From Hyposmocoma kahamanoa (Eukaryota > Arthropoda > Insecta > Lepidoptera > Cosmopterigidae), in the NCBI RefSeq assembly GCF_003589595.1, contig NW_020654810.1, positions 13,859,303-13,923,302 of the forward strand: DNA of 64,000 nucleotides. Direction: 5' to 3'. Below, piece after piece: positions 35,350-47,959 of this stretch. How positions within the stretch are numbered: position 1 is the first letter of the stretch; every line of letters begins with the position of its first letter. The notes beneath the pieces were generated by a model. The model did no database searches. It was not told the DNA's origin and saw only the letters and a program-made list of their open reading frames with translations. Made by a program: the position numbers and the translations under genes.

Positions 35350-38129
35350 GAATACAAGTCAAAGTCGAAAAATCATTATTTTTGTTTGGGCCTCATTGTT
35401 CAAAAATAAAGTATATACATGAAGTGTACAGCGCACACCGTAACCATCGTATAGCAACCAGAACTAAATTTAAAGGATTAAATATTATAGAACAATTCAA
35501 CCGGCGGTTACAGAGATTAATTGATTGTAATATTTCTCCGTGCAAATAAATTAAGGCATGGGGCTGTGCCCATTTTACCTACACGGAGTACCATAACACG
35601 TTGACAGTACTTACAGTTGTACGAAGCTTGAATTCATCTCGTGTGTCTAGTATGAATACTATCACATAACTGTAAGTTTAAATATTATAAACTGTAATAA
35701 GGCAATAATTCACCATCGTCATCATCATCAGTCAACGTGCGTTAACAGCGTTGTATATGAAGTTCATTTATAACATATCAGATATCTACGAGAAATCTAC
35801 CTACTGTGTAAAAAACCTTCAGTGTTAGGTACTTTTAAGTAACACGAAGTAATAAATAGTATAGTCAAATGCCTTAATATCAATACACTTATTCAAAATT
35901 AAAATAAATTTTTTGTTGGCAGCGTTCTTTGAAACCATACAATATTTCGCAAAAGTATTGATTGATAACATTGACACATGTTAAAATGCTAAATAATTTT
36001 AAAATTTCAACAAACGTACTCGTATCTGGAGATTTTACGAATTTTTATTTCGTTACTTGTATACCTGTTAATGCAAATGATTGTGCCGACATTAGCAAAA
36101 TAAAAGCAAATAGTTGCATTTGTGACTATGCTATAAATATTAGAAGTCAATTCATTTTAATAAAAATATCGTCATTGCATTGAAAATTGACGGAAAGTAC
36201 ATACTTAGAAAATAAGTGTTTTGTTTTTCAAAGATTTATTCTAATGAATATGTAAATAGATTTCTCATAACTTTGCAAGCAATAACTTTACAAACTGATT
36301 CAATGTTACTGTCCTTTTAAAAATACCCAGTATTTGTAATTAGGAAAAGAATTACGTCAAAATTAGACTCCGTCTTATTTTTATTTTGTCAAGTACTCTT
36401 AGTGTTAATTTTTACTTTTTCAATTATTGCTCACAATTTTTATTCTACACAGTAGGAATTCTTAAGAATGATAAAGTGATTGGAGCTGCATCCATCTATC
36501 GAGAAGTTACATCTCAAGAATTGCAATTAATTCACGTAAGGAGAGGAGCCTCTTCTTGAAACCACTCGATATATTTCTGCATTTTGCAAATGAGTAAGCA
36601 CATCTTTCGACAAACGGATCTCCTTTAGATACCTTTTCATGAATAATACATTTTTCTCTAACTTGATGGAATAAAAAAAAATGTCATCATGTACGCCCGG
36701 GAACAGGAACGTCCATTAAATGGTATCCTTTTCAATGCGATCGTCACTGGTCTCGAGAAAAGGCCCCAGGAGGACTGTAACATCTATTTAGCGGTACTTT
36801 GTGTGGCTATCCCACATCTATTAATCGTCCGAACATAGATACCGCTATTGTGAAATTCATGTTGGTCTAAATATTTATTTAAATTATTTTCCTTCGGAAG
36901 CTGGGAGGTGCCAGTATCTGATAATAAATTGTTATATCTAAGAACGTAAACGCTTATTAGAATTACTGAATATTCGAAGTGTTGTATAGAGCCCATGAAT
37001 GTGATATGACGAAGAAACACGTGCAGTGCCTAAATTCTAATTTATTTATTACTTACTTCTGTAACTATTGAAATCTTAGTGTTTTATTACTATTGTAGGC
37101 ACTATGAATGTGCATACGGAACAATATTTTGTACATAGATAATGTTAATTATATCTTTTTTCTTGTAGTACAAAGTATTAGTTACATAAAAATTTAATAA
37201 AGACGAATGGATGTTAGAAGGTTACTTTTATTGATCCAAAACCAATTGATTAAACCTCAATAATAACAACTTAAAGCCACGGAGAAAGGGCAGTTAATAA
37301 TCATCGATCAGAATTTTCTTGAACTCTTTGCTGTGCTTGTTTAACCGAAGTTTTAATAAGATTGTAAGTGGAAGTAAGCAAAACTCGGTAAACATGGGAG
37401 GTGATTCTAATGTTTGGTAAGTAACGAACTGAGAAATGTAGGTCATGCGACCGAGCCCGCAACTCCTGAATTTACAGAAGAGAGGTCACCCGGGAAACGC
37501 TGCTGCTCTCCCTTACGTAATTGAGTTAACTAGATAAACGATGTGCTGATGTACATTTAGTTTTATACTATTCTTGTAGATGGCTTTTTTATTCAGTAAA
37601 TTACTTAATATTAACTGCAAGGTGGAAACAATTATGAATTAAGTTTAATTTCTCAAGTTTTAGCTAACATAGAGTTGAATCATGTTTCGTATGTGAAAAG
37701 ATTTTAGACCTATACCCGGTAAGAAAGACGTTCAATAAATTCATAGGTAATTGCAGTTTGTAGTAAGACAAGTTTCTATAATTATATTTTATATGTCGTA
37801 CCCTCAGAAATGCAGTTGTCAAGGAAATTAAACTGACCTCGGCAAATTCCACGAACGGTCGATTACCGCAGATTGAGACTTAAACTAAGTGACGTATTGC
37901 TATATAGACTAACTACAGGAATACGAAGACCTAAATTCGGGTCAAGACTCGTTTTGGATTGGATACAATTATCCAATTTAAACAATTTTCATTAATATGT
38001 CATTAACGCGAAAACTTGTCATTAACCTTTAATTGCTAGATTTCAACGATTTCATGGTGGATGGATGGATAGATGGATGAATGAATGAATAAATTAATGC
38101 AACATTCAATTCGATTATAATATATTATA
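35350..38129. other. No gene recognised
   Basis: About 2.8 kb of AT-rich sequence. Small frames only; a CAT-rich stretch lies at 35,716-35,735. Confidence 0.45.
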
Positions 38130-38330
38130 CAGTATGTTTTTTTAATTTGGACAGTATGGGAAATTCGAAACCATAGGAGATACAAGGAAAAGTTTTACGA
38201 ATGATTAGGTCATTTTTGGTGAAAACAATTTCAGTCCAGAACATTAATAATATTTTTTTTAATGCCAATCGTCTTAGTTTCCTGTAAGGATCATTTAATT
38301 GTAAAGGGAAAATAATTCAGGACTGCAGAG
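38130..38330. repeat. Left end of the 11.4 kb TIR family
   Basis: 'cagtatgtttttttaatttg' and 'gacagtatgggaaattcg' match the end at 11,383. The matching right end was not found. Confidence 0.5.
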
Positions 38331-38462
38331 GTCGGTGAAGTTTAATAAAATGTTTATCTACACACATATCATCAACTTTCTGTAATGTATTCAAAAACCG
38401 CAAATTACGACCAGCATAAAGGTAAACTGTTTTGTTAGAACAAATTTGTTACCTGTGAAAAT

Positions 38463-38518
38463 GTTATTATTGCTTCATAATAAAATCGAATTCGATTTTA
38501 TTATGAAGCAATAATAAC
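38463..38518. repeat. Perfect 56 bp palindrome
   Basis: 28 bp arms meet without spacer at 38,490/38,491 around 'cgaattcg'; the outer half reads 'gttattattgcttcataata' on the left and its complement on the right. It could extrude as a cruciform, be the centre of a foldback element, or be an assembly artefact. Confidence 0.9.
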
Positions 38519-38586
38519 TCAAATTTCGAACATCTCTGAAAAACAAAACAATTTGATTTGACCTCAATTGTAATATCAGTCGAGAT

Positions 38587-39070
38587 CATCGAGTATATAA
38601 CCAGAAATAGAGACGAAATGTCATTTAATTTGTTTGAAAACTATTCTGCCATATCATTACTGTGACAACTGCGCTCCGATTGGCTAGCCCGAGTTCGAAA
38701 CAATTGACGGGTGTCGTCAATTGTTCCACTTCAAATCGACCAGTTAACTTGAGCTTTGCTATAATGGACGAAAATTGCAAAATTACATATTTAATATTTA
38801 ATTACCAATGAAATATGATTCCGTTTGTTTTGTAACTAGATGTTTAGCTGTTTTTCCCACACCACCGAATATAATAACATGGCATTGTTAGAGATATTAT
38901 CTTTATTACAATAAATACAGAATATTTTTTTGAATATACACAGCTCAGTAGTTGACCTGTCTATATTTCAGTGCAAACGAGAGTTGATATTTATAAGAGC
39001 TGTATCGCTAATGTGTTACCAGGAATATATGGCCCTTATTTCGTCTCTATTTCTGGTTATATACTCGATG
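38587..39070. mobile_element. MITE with 33 bp perfect TIRs and 8 bp target duplication
   Basis: Ends start 'catcgagtatataaccagaa' and the right end is its perfect reverse complement for 33 bp. A direct 8 bp repeat 'gtcgagat' lies at 38,579-38,586 and 39,071-39,078. Total length 484 bp, no coding capacity. An 8 bp duplication is known for hAT and P superfamilies, but the terminal bases do not settle which. Confidence 0.88.
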
Positions 39071-39944
39071 GTCGAGATGAAGTGTTATTCAAAATGAAAT
39101 GTTAATAGCAAACAATTTTGACAATTTCACAATTTACTTCATATCGAACGATATAATAGTTGGGGCCGATTCTAGTTTGTCTATGAATTAAAAATAATAA
39201 CTACGGTTGTGTGACATGCATGAGAAAAGTTTTTATTTGCCGCCATTTCGCCAACATGCGGTTCCTGAACACATCACAGAGAGCTGATAATATGTGTGTA
39301 GATAAAGCAGGGTATGTAACTGTACATAATTAGGCATTAAAACACTCGTGAGAACCCACACTCGTATATTAATGCCTTTGATTATGTAACACTCACATAA
39401 ACTACTATTATGTCATACAATTTTTTACCTTAACAATCGATAATACCTTAGGTCGAATTCAAATTTTTCCCGTACTAACACGGTTCATTTTGCTTGGGCC
39501 GAGCGGCAGGGACATTGGCTTCATTTCAGAATTTATTTTATACAAACGAAATAAAAGCCATTTGTATGTCATATACTATACGTGTCCTATTTAGTTCAGT
39601 TGATATAAAAAAAAATTATTGGTATATGTAAAGTACCTATTGAATACAGAGGTTTTCTAGTAAAATTTCAGAGTAGCTCGTGCTTTTTTTTCTATCGTTC
39701 TAAAATGTTTAGGAACGCGTTTTCACACCGTATATCCTCAATTTACTATATATTTTTTCCGAAGTGATTGATTCAACAATCTCACTGTTATGCGGAATCA
39801 ACCAAAGCCTTTGAAGTTGTATCGACTCTAATAGAAACAATACTTCAATAAATGTTCAATATGATCCCGCCTGCCGTATGCATGTACGGGTGCTTTTAAA
39901 CACTTCTAGTGGCTTAGACAAAGACATGTGGTGAATGTTTTTAT

Positions 39945-40122
39945 TTGGTGAAATTACAGGCACATGGGACTTGTCAACTTATGTCTTAGGGTGACGAGTG
40001 CAGTGGTAATGCCCCTCAGATCTTTGCAATTTAAAGCTCTGAGTGGCACTGTAACTGTTATGGACAAGCGTGTGGCTTACCATCAGGCGCTCGACTTGTT
40101 CGTCCCGTCACTTGATGTTAAA
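39945..40122 (-). repeat. Dispersed repeat family A, copy 8 (truncated)
   Basis: Reverse orientation, starting in the middle at 'ggtgaaattacaggcacatg' and ending 'gttcgtcccgtcacttgatg'. The far third of the family is missing. Confidence 0.85.
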
Positions 40123-40559
40123 TAAAAATGTTGTTTAAATGATAATTAACGGCGTCTTTTTTAACTCCTGTGTATATAGTGTCGGGACACAAACACTAAT
40201 ACACAGATTATGCCATATGAAAAAATCCATTGGGATTATACCGGGTGAATATGGTAACAATTTTATAGGCTAACCATAAACTGATAATATCAAATGAGAG
40301 TCACTGTTACAACAACGTTGGTCCTAAATATGAAACTTTATGTTTTCAAATTTTATTCAAACAGTTCCTAATAGCATGGAGGATGGCTGTGCAAAAACTT
40401 TTAGAGTGCCATAAAAGCGTTCCATATTTCAGTTTCGTGTCGTATCGACATGAAATTCAATTATTGAACATTTTTTTAATGATTTTTTCAGGAATAAGTG
40501 TTTCGACTATAATTTAGTACACTAGGAGAATGCAATCATTCTCCTATTGTAAGAAAAAA

Positions 40560-40745
40560 CATTTTATCAAAGGCCAACTTTTGCTATCCTGATTTTTATC
40601 ATCCGATACAATAAAGTGATCCATACACGAAACTGGGTCTATAAGCATTAAAAAAATTAGTCAATATTATTAATTTTTATGGACCAGACACGCTTGATTA
40701 ATAAATTGACTATGCCATCACAAAAAAAGCCCTAAGAGCCTACAC
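40560..40745. repeat. Internal sequence related to the 11.4 kb TIR family
   Basis: Shares the block order 'ccaacttttgctatcctgat', 'caataaagtgatcc' and 'aaattgactatgccatcac' with 11,475-11,630, diverged. Confidence 0.45.
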
Positions 40746-40908
40746 ACACGGCGCATTTTTTACGCGCAGACACATGCATGGATGACGCGTGTTAACGTGA
40801 TTCGTACGAAATTAATAATAATAAAATCGTTTATTTATCTCAACATTTTTGTTGCAGACCCGCTACTGGACGGGACAGACATAAATATTTTTAGTTATTC
40901 TCTATTTT

Positions 40909-41594
40909 AATTTTTTATTGAATTGATATTTAATTATTGTTTGTGAAATTACTCCACTAGTTTGTTATAATTATTAATACAAAGATCGAACACTCAGAAA
41001 AAATTCCTTCGATCCAGCCGGATTCGAACCGACGTCTTCTAGCTTACCGTGTCAGACGCTATACGAACTAAGCCACGGAACGAACCAGCGGTCCTCACGA
41101 ATTTTTCTATGTGCTTGCGTCGTGTCTTTGTATTTGGTTTTTTCAACGACTTTTAGTCGTAGCGCCATCTATGAGAAATCTATGAAAGATTTATCACCCA
41201 GTTAGTACCTTTACAGTTACGAGTAACAGTCCTGGCGAGAGATGTCGCTATTCGCTGTATTTTAAATTTTTAGTGAATTAATATTCAATTGTTTTTTGTG
41301 AAATTACTCCACTAGTTTGTTATAATTATTAATACAAAGATCGAACACTCAGAAAAAATTCCTTCGGTCCTGCCGGATTCGGACCGATGTCTCCTAGCTT
41401 ACCGTGCCAGACGCTATACTAATTAAGCCACGGTACGAACCAGCGGACCTCACGAATTTTTCTATGTGCTTGCGTCGTGTCTTTGTATTTGGTTTTTCAA
41501 CGACTTTTTTAGTCGTAGCGCCATCTATGAGAAATCTATGAAAGATTTATCACCCAATTAGTATCTTTACAGCTACCAGTCCTGGCGAGAGATT
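40909..41594 (-). repeat. Two tandem copies of a tRNA-related SINE
   Basis: Two units (about 40,909-41,250 and 41,267-41,594, period about 355 bp) are nearly identical. Each minus strand carries an A-box-like 'gtggcttagttcgtatagcg' and a B-box-like 'ggttcgaatccggc' (first unit), as in tRNA-derived pol III promoters. Fragments of the same family occur at 15.7, 44.3 and 54.2 kb. Confidence 0.75.
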
Positions 41595-41851
41595 ACTCAC
41601 TTCTTTTACTCATGCCTTTCCATTACTCATTGTTTATATACATTTTTGCCTATGGTGCGTTCGTTTCTGTTTCTCTGTTTTATCTTTTTTTTTCTGTAAA
41701 TTATAATTTTATTTAGCTTTACTTTGAGCCAGATTAAATATAAACTCTACACAGTGTTTAGTAACAACAATAGTTGTGTGAGATAAAAAGGTCTATAGCT
41801 CAGCACAATGGCGGAGTGTTTTACAATGCCGCTGATATTTTGCTACAGCCT

Positions 41852-42501
41852 TTTTTTTTTTTTTTACGGGGGAAATCTTTATGGATACCCCTGAGCCCAG
41901 GGAGACTCAGGGGTTATGTGGGGACTCTCCCTCCAGACTGGAGGGCCTACCCCACTAAAACCCCCCCGGGTTTCCCTCTCGCCGGTTGAGTCGGCGCCGT
42001 GGGATCAGTGAACATTCACCACGACGCCGCCCGGCCGCCCTAGCTTACGCCAGGGCTCCCGCGCCAACGGAGGGGCGAGTCGATTGTCCTCCGACCCGCC
42101 CCCCAGACGAGTGAGGCCGTGCAATGCAGGCTCCGGAGTCCCTGTCCAGAGCCCGCTGGTCTCACTAGGGGATCAGGCAAGCAGCGAACTGCCTTCACCT
42201 TCTCCCCGTACGTCTGCGCCGGAGCGGGTGCGCGTCCGCCGCGTCCTCGCGCACCCGCTCCGCGGCCTCCTTTTGCGACATAACCTCTGCGCAAAAGGAG
42301 GCCACCGCCTCCCAGGACTCCTCGCTATCGAGCATGACGGCAACCACCCTCGGCAGCGAGAGGTCCTGCCCTACAGTCCCCGTCAGAGTGCGGCGCTGCT
42401 CATCCCACCGGCTACACTAGAGGTCTAGGGTGTGCTGTGCGGTGTCATCCGCAGCGCCGCACTCGTGGCACGACGGGGACGGTTCCCTCCTCGCCACCTT
42501 G
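41852..42501 (-). mobile_element. R1-clade LINE, 5'-truncated, ~650 bp
   Basis: Poly(A) is read as poly(T) at 41,852-41,865, followed by the complete 3' UTR and the C-terminal coding part ('RRGYVAKGGRGAGARGRG' is only its shifted frame; the real frame ends 'RRQFAARLIP'-like). The direct repeat 'tacagcct' at 41,844-41,851 and 42,502-42,509 is a probable target duplication, shorter than the 14 bp of the other copies. The coding part has base changes, including a stop close to its 5' edge. Confidence 0.88.
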
Positions 42502-42509
42502 TACAGCCT

Positions 42510-44280
42510 GCCATGTTCATAAAAAGAAAAAGAATTAACACACATTATCATTCTAGGTCTAAGATTTCAAGCCGATTATTAACTTACCTACCACACACAT
42601 GAATCATTATACAGATTTTTCCGTTACTATTACACACAGAGCAGTATTCACACACAACTACACTACTATGCCTACCTCCAAGGTTTGCCTGGACAATAAC
42701 CAATTAAATTCAGTCGCAGCCAGTAAACTTTAGATTACGTTCATATAGATCCTCTGCGGCGCGACATCCGCGCGTAAAAATAATTTCTGTGATCTCTAAT
42801 AGTTTTTATGACAATTTCCGTATATGTGATTTTTGCATACAGTCCAAGTCAAAAAACAAACCGTATATGATTTTATTTCAAATGAAGTACTTATAAAACC
42901 AGTTACCTACCGATACTTCGTGTTAATTGATAATTTGCTACAATATTACTTATCTGTTCAGATATGTTTACGAATAATGAATGGAAACCCGTGACTGATA
43001 GGTTGAACTTCCTTTTCGGTTAATTAATTATCCCTCCTCATACGGTTCAAAGAGATGAAGAACAAATACTTTTTATTCCGATAAACGTTCGCTAAATTGA
43101 CCTCAGGGCAGTATTTTCTGATTGTGAGCGAATTTCTTTGTCCTGTGTCATTTGGAATAGACTTATCTACCTCTATAATGGATTAAGAATAATCGCGTTT
43201 TTACGATATCAAGGTGATTTATATTGACGGGGATTTTGCCAAAAATAATATCAATAACGACTCACGTAATATCCTACGTTGGTATGTAAAGTCATCCACG
43301 CACCTGTGACTACAGACGTAATTTATGTGTAACGCTTCAGTTATTTATTTTATTTTACGAGGATTTGTTTCCAATTTCTCACTTCACGACCTTTCGCAAT
43401 ATAAACCTGTAAAGAACATACATACAGTAACGTAATTATAAATTGTAGCAGAATAGATTTAAGTATTTCAAAATATCTGTAACAAGTGTTTAATAAAATT
43501 TGGAGAAAAATCGGCGGAAATGTTAAATTTATACGTATTGTAAAAATACACATAGTTTTATCAACACGTCATAAATTTCAAATAATATTAAAAAATCAAT
43601 TCAAATTCAACTCCTATAACATTACAAAAAGTACAAATGCTTCAGTATAGCACCAAATGAGCTATTTTTCATAAACTCAGATAACGTTAATACACATCTA
43701 CATTATCAGATATTTCATTTTTGTCGAATACATGAACATATTTATCATTTTCGTGATTTCACGAAATCACGTACGATTTAGATATATGACGTAAACCGTA
43801 TATCGTTAGCGATGATCTTTTAAAATATTTTTATTTCAATTTTGGTTATAATATTTTTCTTTTTTATCCATACATATTAAAAAAGAAACCAAAAATGTGG
43901 ACAGAAGCCTGAATATTGGATAGAATATTTTTTCGAGTGAACAATAGAACTGCCGACTGACCGTCACTGTGTTTTCTTTTTAGTGTGACGCAGATAGAAT
44001 ACCCAGAGAGCACTACTCATGGCTTTTGTTGATGTTTCATCCTTTTTAGTCTTTATAGGCGATCGGTCCAAAAACGCGTCCCATAGTCTTGCCTAACAAA
44101 TCGGTTAATCACGGTATAAAAGGACTAGTATCATTTAATATATTTATCACCAAAAAATTTTGTATTATTCTATTCATCCAACGAATAACCACCACGTCAT
44201 TTCCACCATAAACAAGTACACTTATTTTAACTTAAACGCCAACAAATAGAATTTAGTGGCGTAAGTTCTTAACTACTTCG
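42510..44280. other. No gene recognised
   Basis: AT-rich non-coding sequence; nothing recognised. Confidence 0.45.
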
Positions 44281-44362
44281 TTTTCTAATTTTTTATTGAA
44301 TTGATACTCAATTATTTTTTGTGAAATTATTCCACTAGTTTGTTATAATTATTAATACAAAT
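44281..44362. repeat. SINE 3' fragment
   Basis: 'aattattccactagtttgtt' with 'ataattattaatacaaa' matches the end of the tandem SINE at 40.9 kb. Confidence 0.7.
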
Positions 44363-44727
44363 ACTGCGCTTTCATTACTCGAAATCACAGACATATATTC
44401 TTTATGCATTTTCGTCTTTATTTATTCTTCTACTAGTAGTAAAATTATTTAACGGAAAATGTGCAGCATCTGCAGCATTTGCAGTGACGGATTGCTTTTT
44501 TCAAGAATCCGCTCTTCACCACTGATAAGTACAGTCTGATAAGTAGCATCTGTTAATAAAAGGAGTAACCGATATTTCGTATTCGTAACAGATATACTTT
44601 GTATTGCGTAGAAACCCAACACACGCGCCTTTAGCGTATATGAGATACCTTTGTTTGTTGGGATTATGGACGACACGTTTGAAAGATTTAGCAGATTTGT
44701 AAAACTTTAAATTTAATTTGTTTTTAA

Positions 44728-44945
44728 TTTAACTGCCTCTGTGGCCGAACGGTTACCATACTGGATTGCCACGCAGAGTTCCCGGGTTCGATTTCCGGGC
44801 CGAGAAAAATATTTGTATGGCGTACATTTATTTCTCTCGTGAGTTTCGGTGTAATTTGTGAATGTGTGGGTTCCTGGCACTCGCGATACAAGATTTCCCA
44901 TGGATTTCCCTAGTCCGGGGCTATGAGTGTGTGCGCGTTAAAAGT
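44728..44945 (+). mobile_element. tRNA-derived SINE
   Basis: 'ctgtggccgaacggttacca' (A box) and 'cccgggttcgatttccgggc' (B box) lie in a ~72 bp tRNA-like head near 44,735-44,808, followed by a body containing 'gtgagtttcggtgtaatttg' and 'tccctagtccggggctatga'. A reverse copy lies at 57.14-57.34 kb. It is not a tRNA gene because the head does not close into an acceptor stem and the body is repeated elsewhere. Confidence 0.8.
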
Positions 44946-45465
44946 AAACTATTTTATTTTATACCAGTGTTAAAAATAATTAATAGTTACAATATTATTT
45001 ACTATTGTTAAAAACAAAAAGTTATTCATTACATATTAATAATAAATTGGTACTTGAAATATAAGTACAAGTCAAGCTAGATCTGCATCAGTAGATGCAA
45101 GCGTTACGCCAAGCCGAGTTCAGCCGTAGCGTGCGCAACGCGCTACGCCAGGCGTGAAATGCAATTTTCCTACAGCGAACGAAGCTACTCTCGTGATATA
45201 TTTAATTTTCCTTAAAAATAATCCTGTTTGCAACTCAGTTCACACTCGTCTCGTCTTAAGGTCTGTGGTTTTAGGAAAAGTTTTGAGAATTGAACATAAT
45301 AGAGTCGAGTTGTTTGCACGAATTGTTTTTCTTTTTTATCCTTAAGTATTACGCTTTGAGGCAGGGAAGTAATAATCTTGTTTAATAAATTTCGTTTCAG
45401 GTTTGTCTGACATTTGTACAAATGCGTCATCGTCGTCATAATACTGTCCAAGCTCAGTTTAGTAT

Positions 45466-45919
45466 TTTTTAACCGACTTCAAAAAAAGGAGTAGGTTTTC
45501 AATTCGGCTGTATTTTTTTTGTATGTATGTTACGCGATAACTCCGGTATTTGTGAACCGATTTTCATAATTCTTTTTTTGTTGGAAAGAGGGTACCTCCA
45601 TAGTAGTCCTATTTCATTTTGAAGAAACTCATCCACCTCTAAACCACCCGCTCACTCCAAATCAGCCACCCGGCTGATCACGCATGAACATTCATTTTTA
45701 TAAATCGCTCCTAAATTTTACTTAAGGAGCAATTATTATATGGTTGGTTTTACTATTCTCCAATTCAAGGCGTTTTTCTCTCTCAATATACTTTGAGTAG
45801 TGAGAACTGATTTTTGTTTTATCCTGTGTCAAGTCCTGTGTAGTGGCGAACTAGGGGATATTTCAATAAAACTTGGCAAATAGATGTAATTCCATGTACT
45901 TTTGAGGTCGGTTTTTTAT
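45466..45919 (+). repeat. 'aaccgactt' repeat, copy with inverted ends
   Basis: Starts 'ttttttaaccgacttcaaaa' and ends 'tttgaggtcggttttttatt', i.e. inverted ends of ~20 bp. Contains 'gttacgcgataactccgg' and 'tgtgaaccgattttcat'. Shared in order with 57.57-58.02 kb and, in part, with 11.8 kb. It is a repeat type I know as widespread in Lepidoptera. Confidence 0.8.
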
Positions 45920-46988
45920 TACTCTGTACTGATGCTTATAAAAGAACGTATTTGATGTGTAAGTATGCCTATTTAAAATATTATTGTCAGCTCATATTGT
46001 TAATCAGCGCTGTAGAAAATTATTTACGACTAAAATGGAAAAACAAGACAAGTGATCCTTATGTTATATATATGGAACGTCCGTTTCTACTTTCCGAATG
46101 TCTAAACATTGATTGAGTGACGAATGTTTGTGAAATGCGCCCTCTAACTACAGTGTAATAAATTACATTCGTCCATTTCCAAAGGATAATCAAGACTAAA
46201 ACGATAAAACAAACAAAATAAGATAACAATATAAGCTTTTTGACTTTGAAAACAAATTACTGTGTTCTGAAAATATATTTAGTTCTTAATTGAAGTTACC
46301 AAGTGCTTTTCAATCAGTTCAATGGCGGGCGCGCCGAGTACATATTTACATTTTAATTGGATCAGAGGCAACTTGGTACTGCTTCAACAATATCTTGCGT
46401 AGCTCGTAGGACTATACCAATGGTTTTCTAGAATAGTGGCCTGTCTCAAAACCAATTAATTTAGCAGGAAAATGGAGCACTAACGTGCACAGCCAACGAA
46501 TTATACACCCGTCGATATTGTCATTTATTCCTTTCAGTCAATAAAAAGCTCGGTTTTATTTTTCAATAAAATTTAGCTATAAAACACATGCTGAATGCAG
46601 CTGTGTTATAAAGAGAAATATGAGCCATTTTGGTTTGTACCACTCTTTTTGGAAAGTATCGACATTGTACTTAATGATTGATTGATAATTACATAATGAC
46701 GCTGTACCCGTTTACTTATTAAAAGAATCTGTAAGTATAATCGCTTCACGTTCCCGATTGATAATAACATTAACAACGGTATTGTGACGTGAATCCAGCG
46801 AATTGATGAAACGAACCGTGTTTACTTGCTTCGATAATGAAATTGTATGAAATACACCTGCAGAATAAATTGTTACGGAATATATCGATTCTGATAATTG
46901 CTTAACATCACAACTCAAGGACAGTTAAATGACATTCTAGTTATTAAATAATGCCTTTGTTGTTGCATTACGGAGTGGTCTAGACGTA
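45920..46988. other. No gene recognised
   Basis: AT-rich non-coding sequence; nothing recognised. Confidence 0.45.
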
Positions 46989-46989
46989 T

Positions 46990-47290
46990 GATAATTCTAG
47001 TTGGGATCATATATTATGTTGGTAAGTAAGTCATGACTCATAGGCAAGTTTAGGTACTTATCCTTGTTAATATCATTTCTGGATGAAGATATATCAATGT
47101 TCAAATCACCAATTACTAAAATGTTTTGACAAAGCTGTACAGTGAAATGTAGATAGTTCAAGTCACTGAAGAAGTTATCCAGACTCTTGAATGAGGGTGG
47201 TCGATGCGAATGAGAGTGAATCGAAACGAATAACATGAGCATTTTATTTTCAAACTTTGTTAAGTGTAGATCTAGCGTCGTCGTTGCACC
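46990..47290 (-). pseudogene. LINE endonuclease fragment
   Basis: The minus strand encodes 'NILVIGDLNIDISSSRNDIN', the GDxN motif of the apurinic-type LINE endonuclease, with an upstream 'HRPPSFKSLDNFFSDL'. No flanking reverse transcriptase was found. Confidence 0.7.
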
Positions 47291-47959
47291 ATCAAATCCC
47301 GTCTAGACGATACTTCCTCCCTCCCACCATTACTCACTGTCTACGATCTCCCTCAATATTTGTATATACTTTTCATACTTATAGTTGTAAATCATTTAGT
47401 GTTATACGAGTAACGCACCTTTAAAAAAAGCGGATAACCAGTCAAGGATTCGGTGAGCTCGTGAACGTTGATTGCAGGCTAATAAGCTTCTTCAAACGTT
47501 CGCGTAAGAAGTTCAAAAGTTGTCAAAGAAAGATGAATACGAATAATATTTAATAGCTTTGTGAAATAAGAAAGTATTTATTTTATACCAAAGTAAGTAA
47601 AACGAGGTTACAGAGGGGAGAGAGTTTCGTGTGAGAAGGTCGTGTTTTGACTTTGCATTTGCCAACACACACCCGACCTTAATATAAGTTTTAAAATGCT
47701 GTTGAACACAAAGGACTGCAGCGGGCACAGCGTTTATTCCAGTAGACAGCCGGACATGAAATTATATTTGCCCATTAATCTACCCGACAGTGGAAAACGC
47801 TATTAACGCCTACACCCGCTTTGCGCCGACTTGCATATATCAACATTTCCTCACTTTATTGCTAATTTATTTTTTATGGGTTTCCATGAAACCGCATACT
47901 CGAGGCTACTATGAACGAAACTTGTTAACATATTGGGAGAATGAAACAGATCTTATGTA

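Noticed and set aside
35716..35735. CAT-rich run suggesting a microsatellite
   Set aside because: Only a few imperfect units; likewise at 17,697. The latter belongs to a SINE end.
43750..43775. Short inverted repeat 'cgtgattt' / 'aaatcacg'
   Set aside because: Arms of 8 bp with a 4 bp loop are expected by chance in 64 kb.
44735..44808. Possible tRNA gene (A and B boxes present)
   Set aside because: The ends do not form an acceptor stem, and the same head plus a 140 bp body is repeated in reverse at 57.14-57.34 kb, which identifies a SINE.
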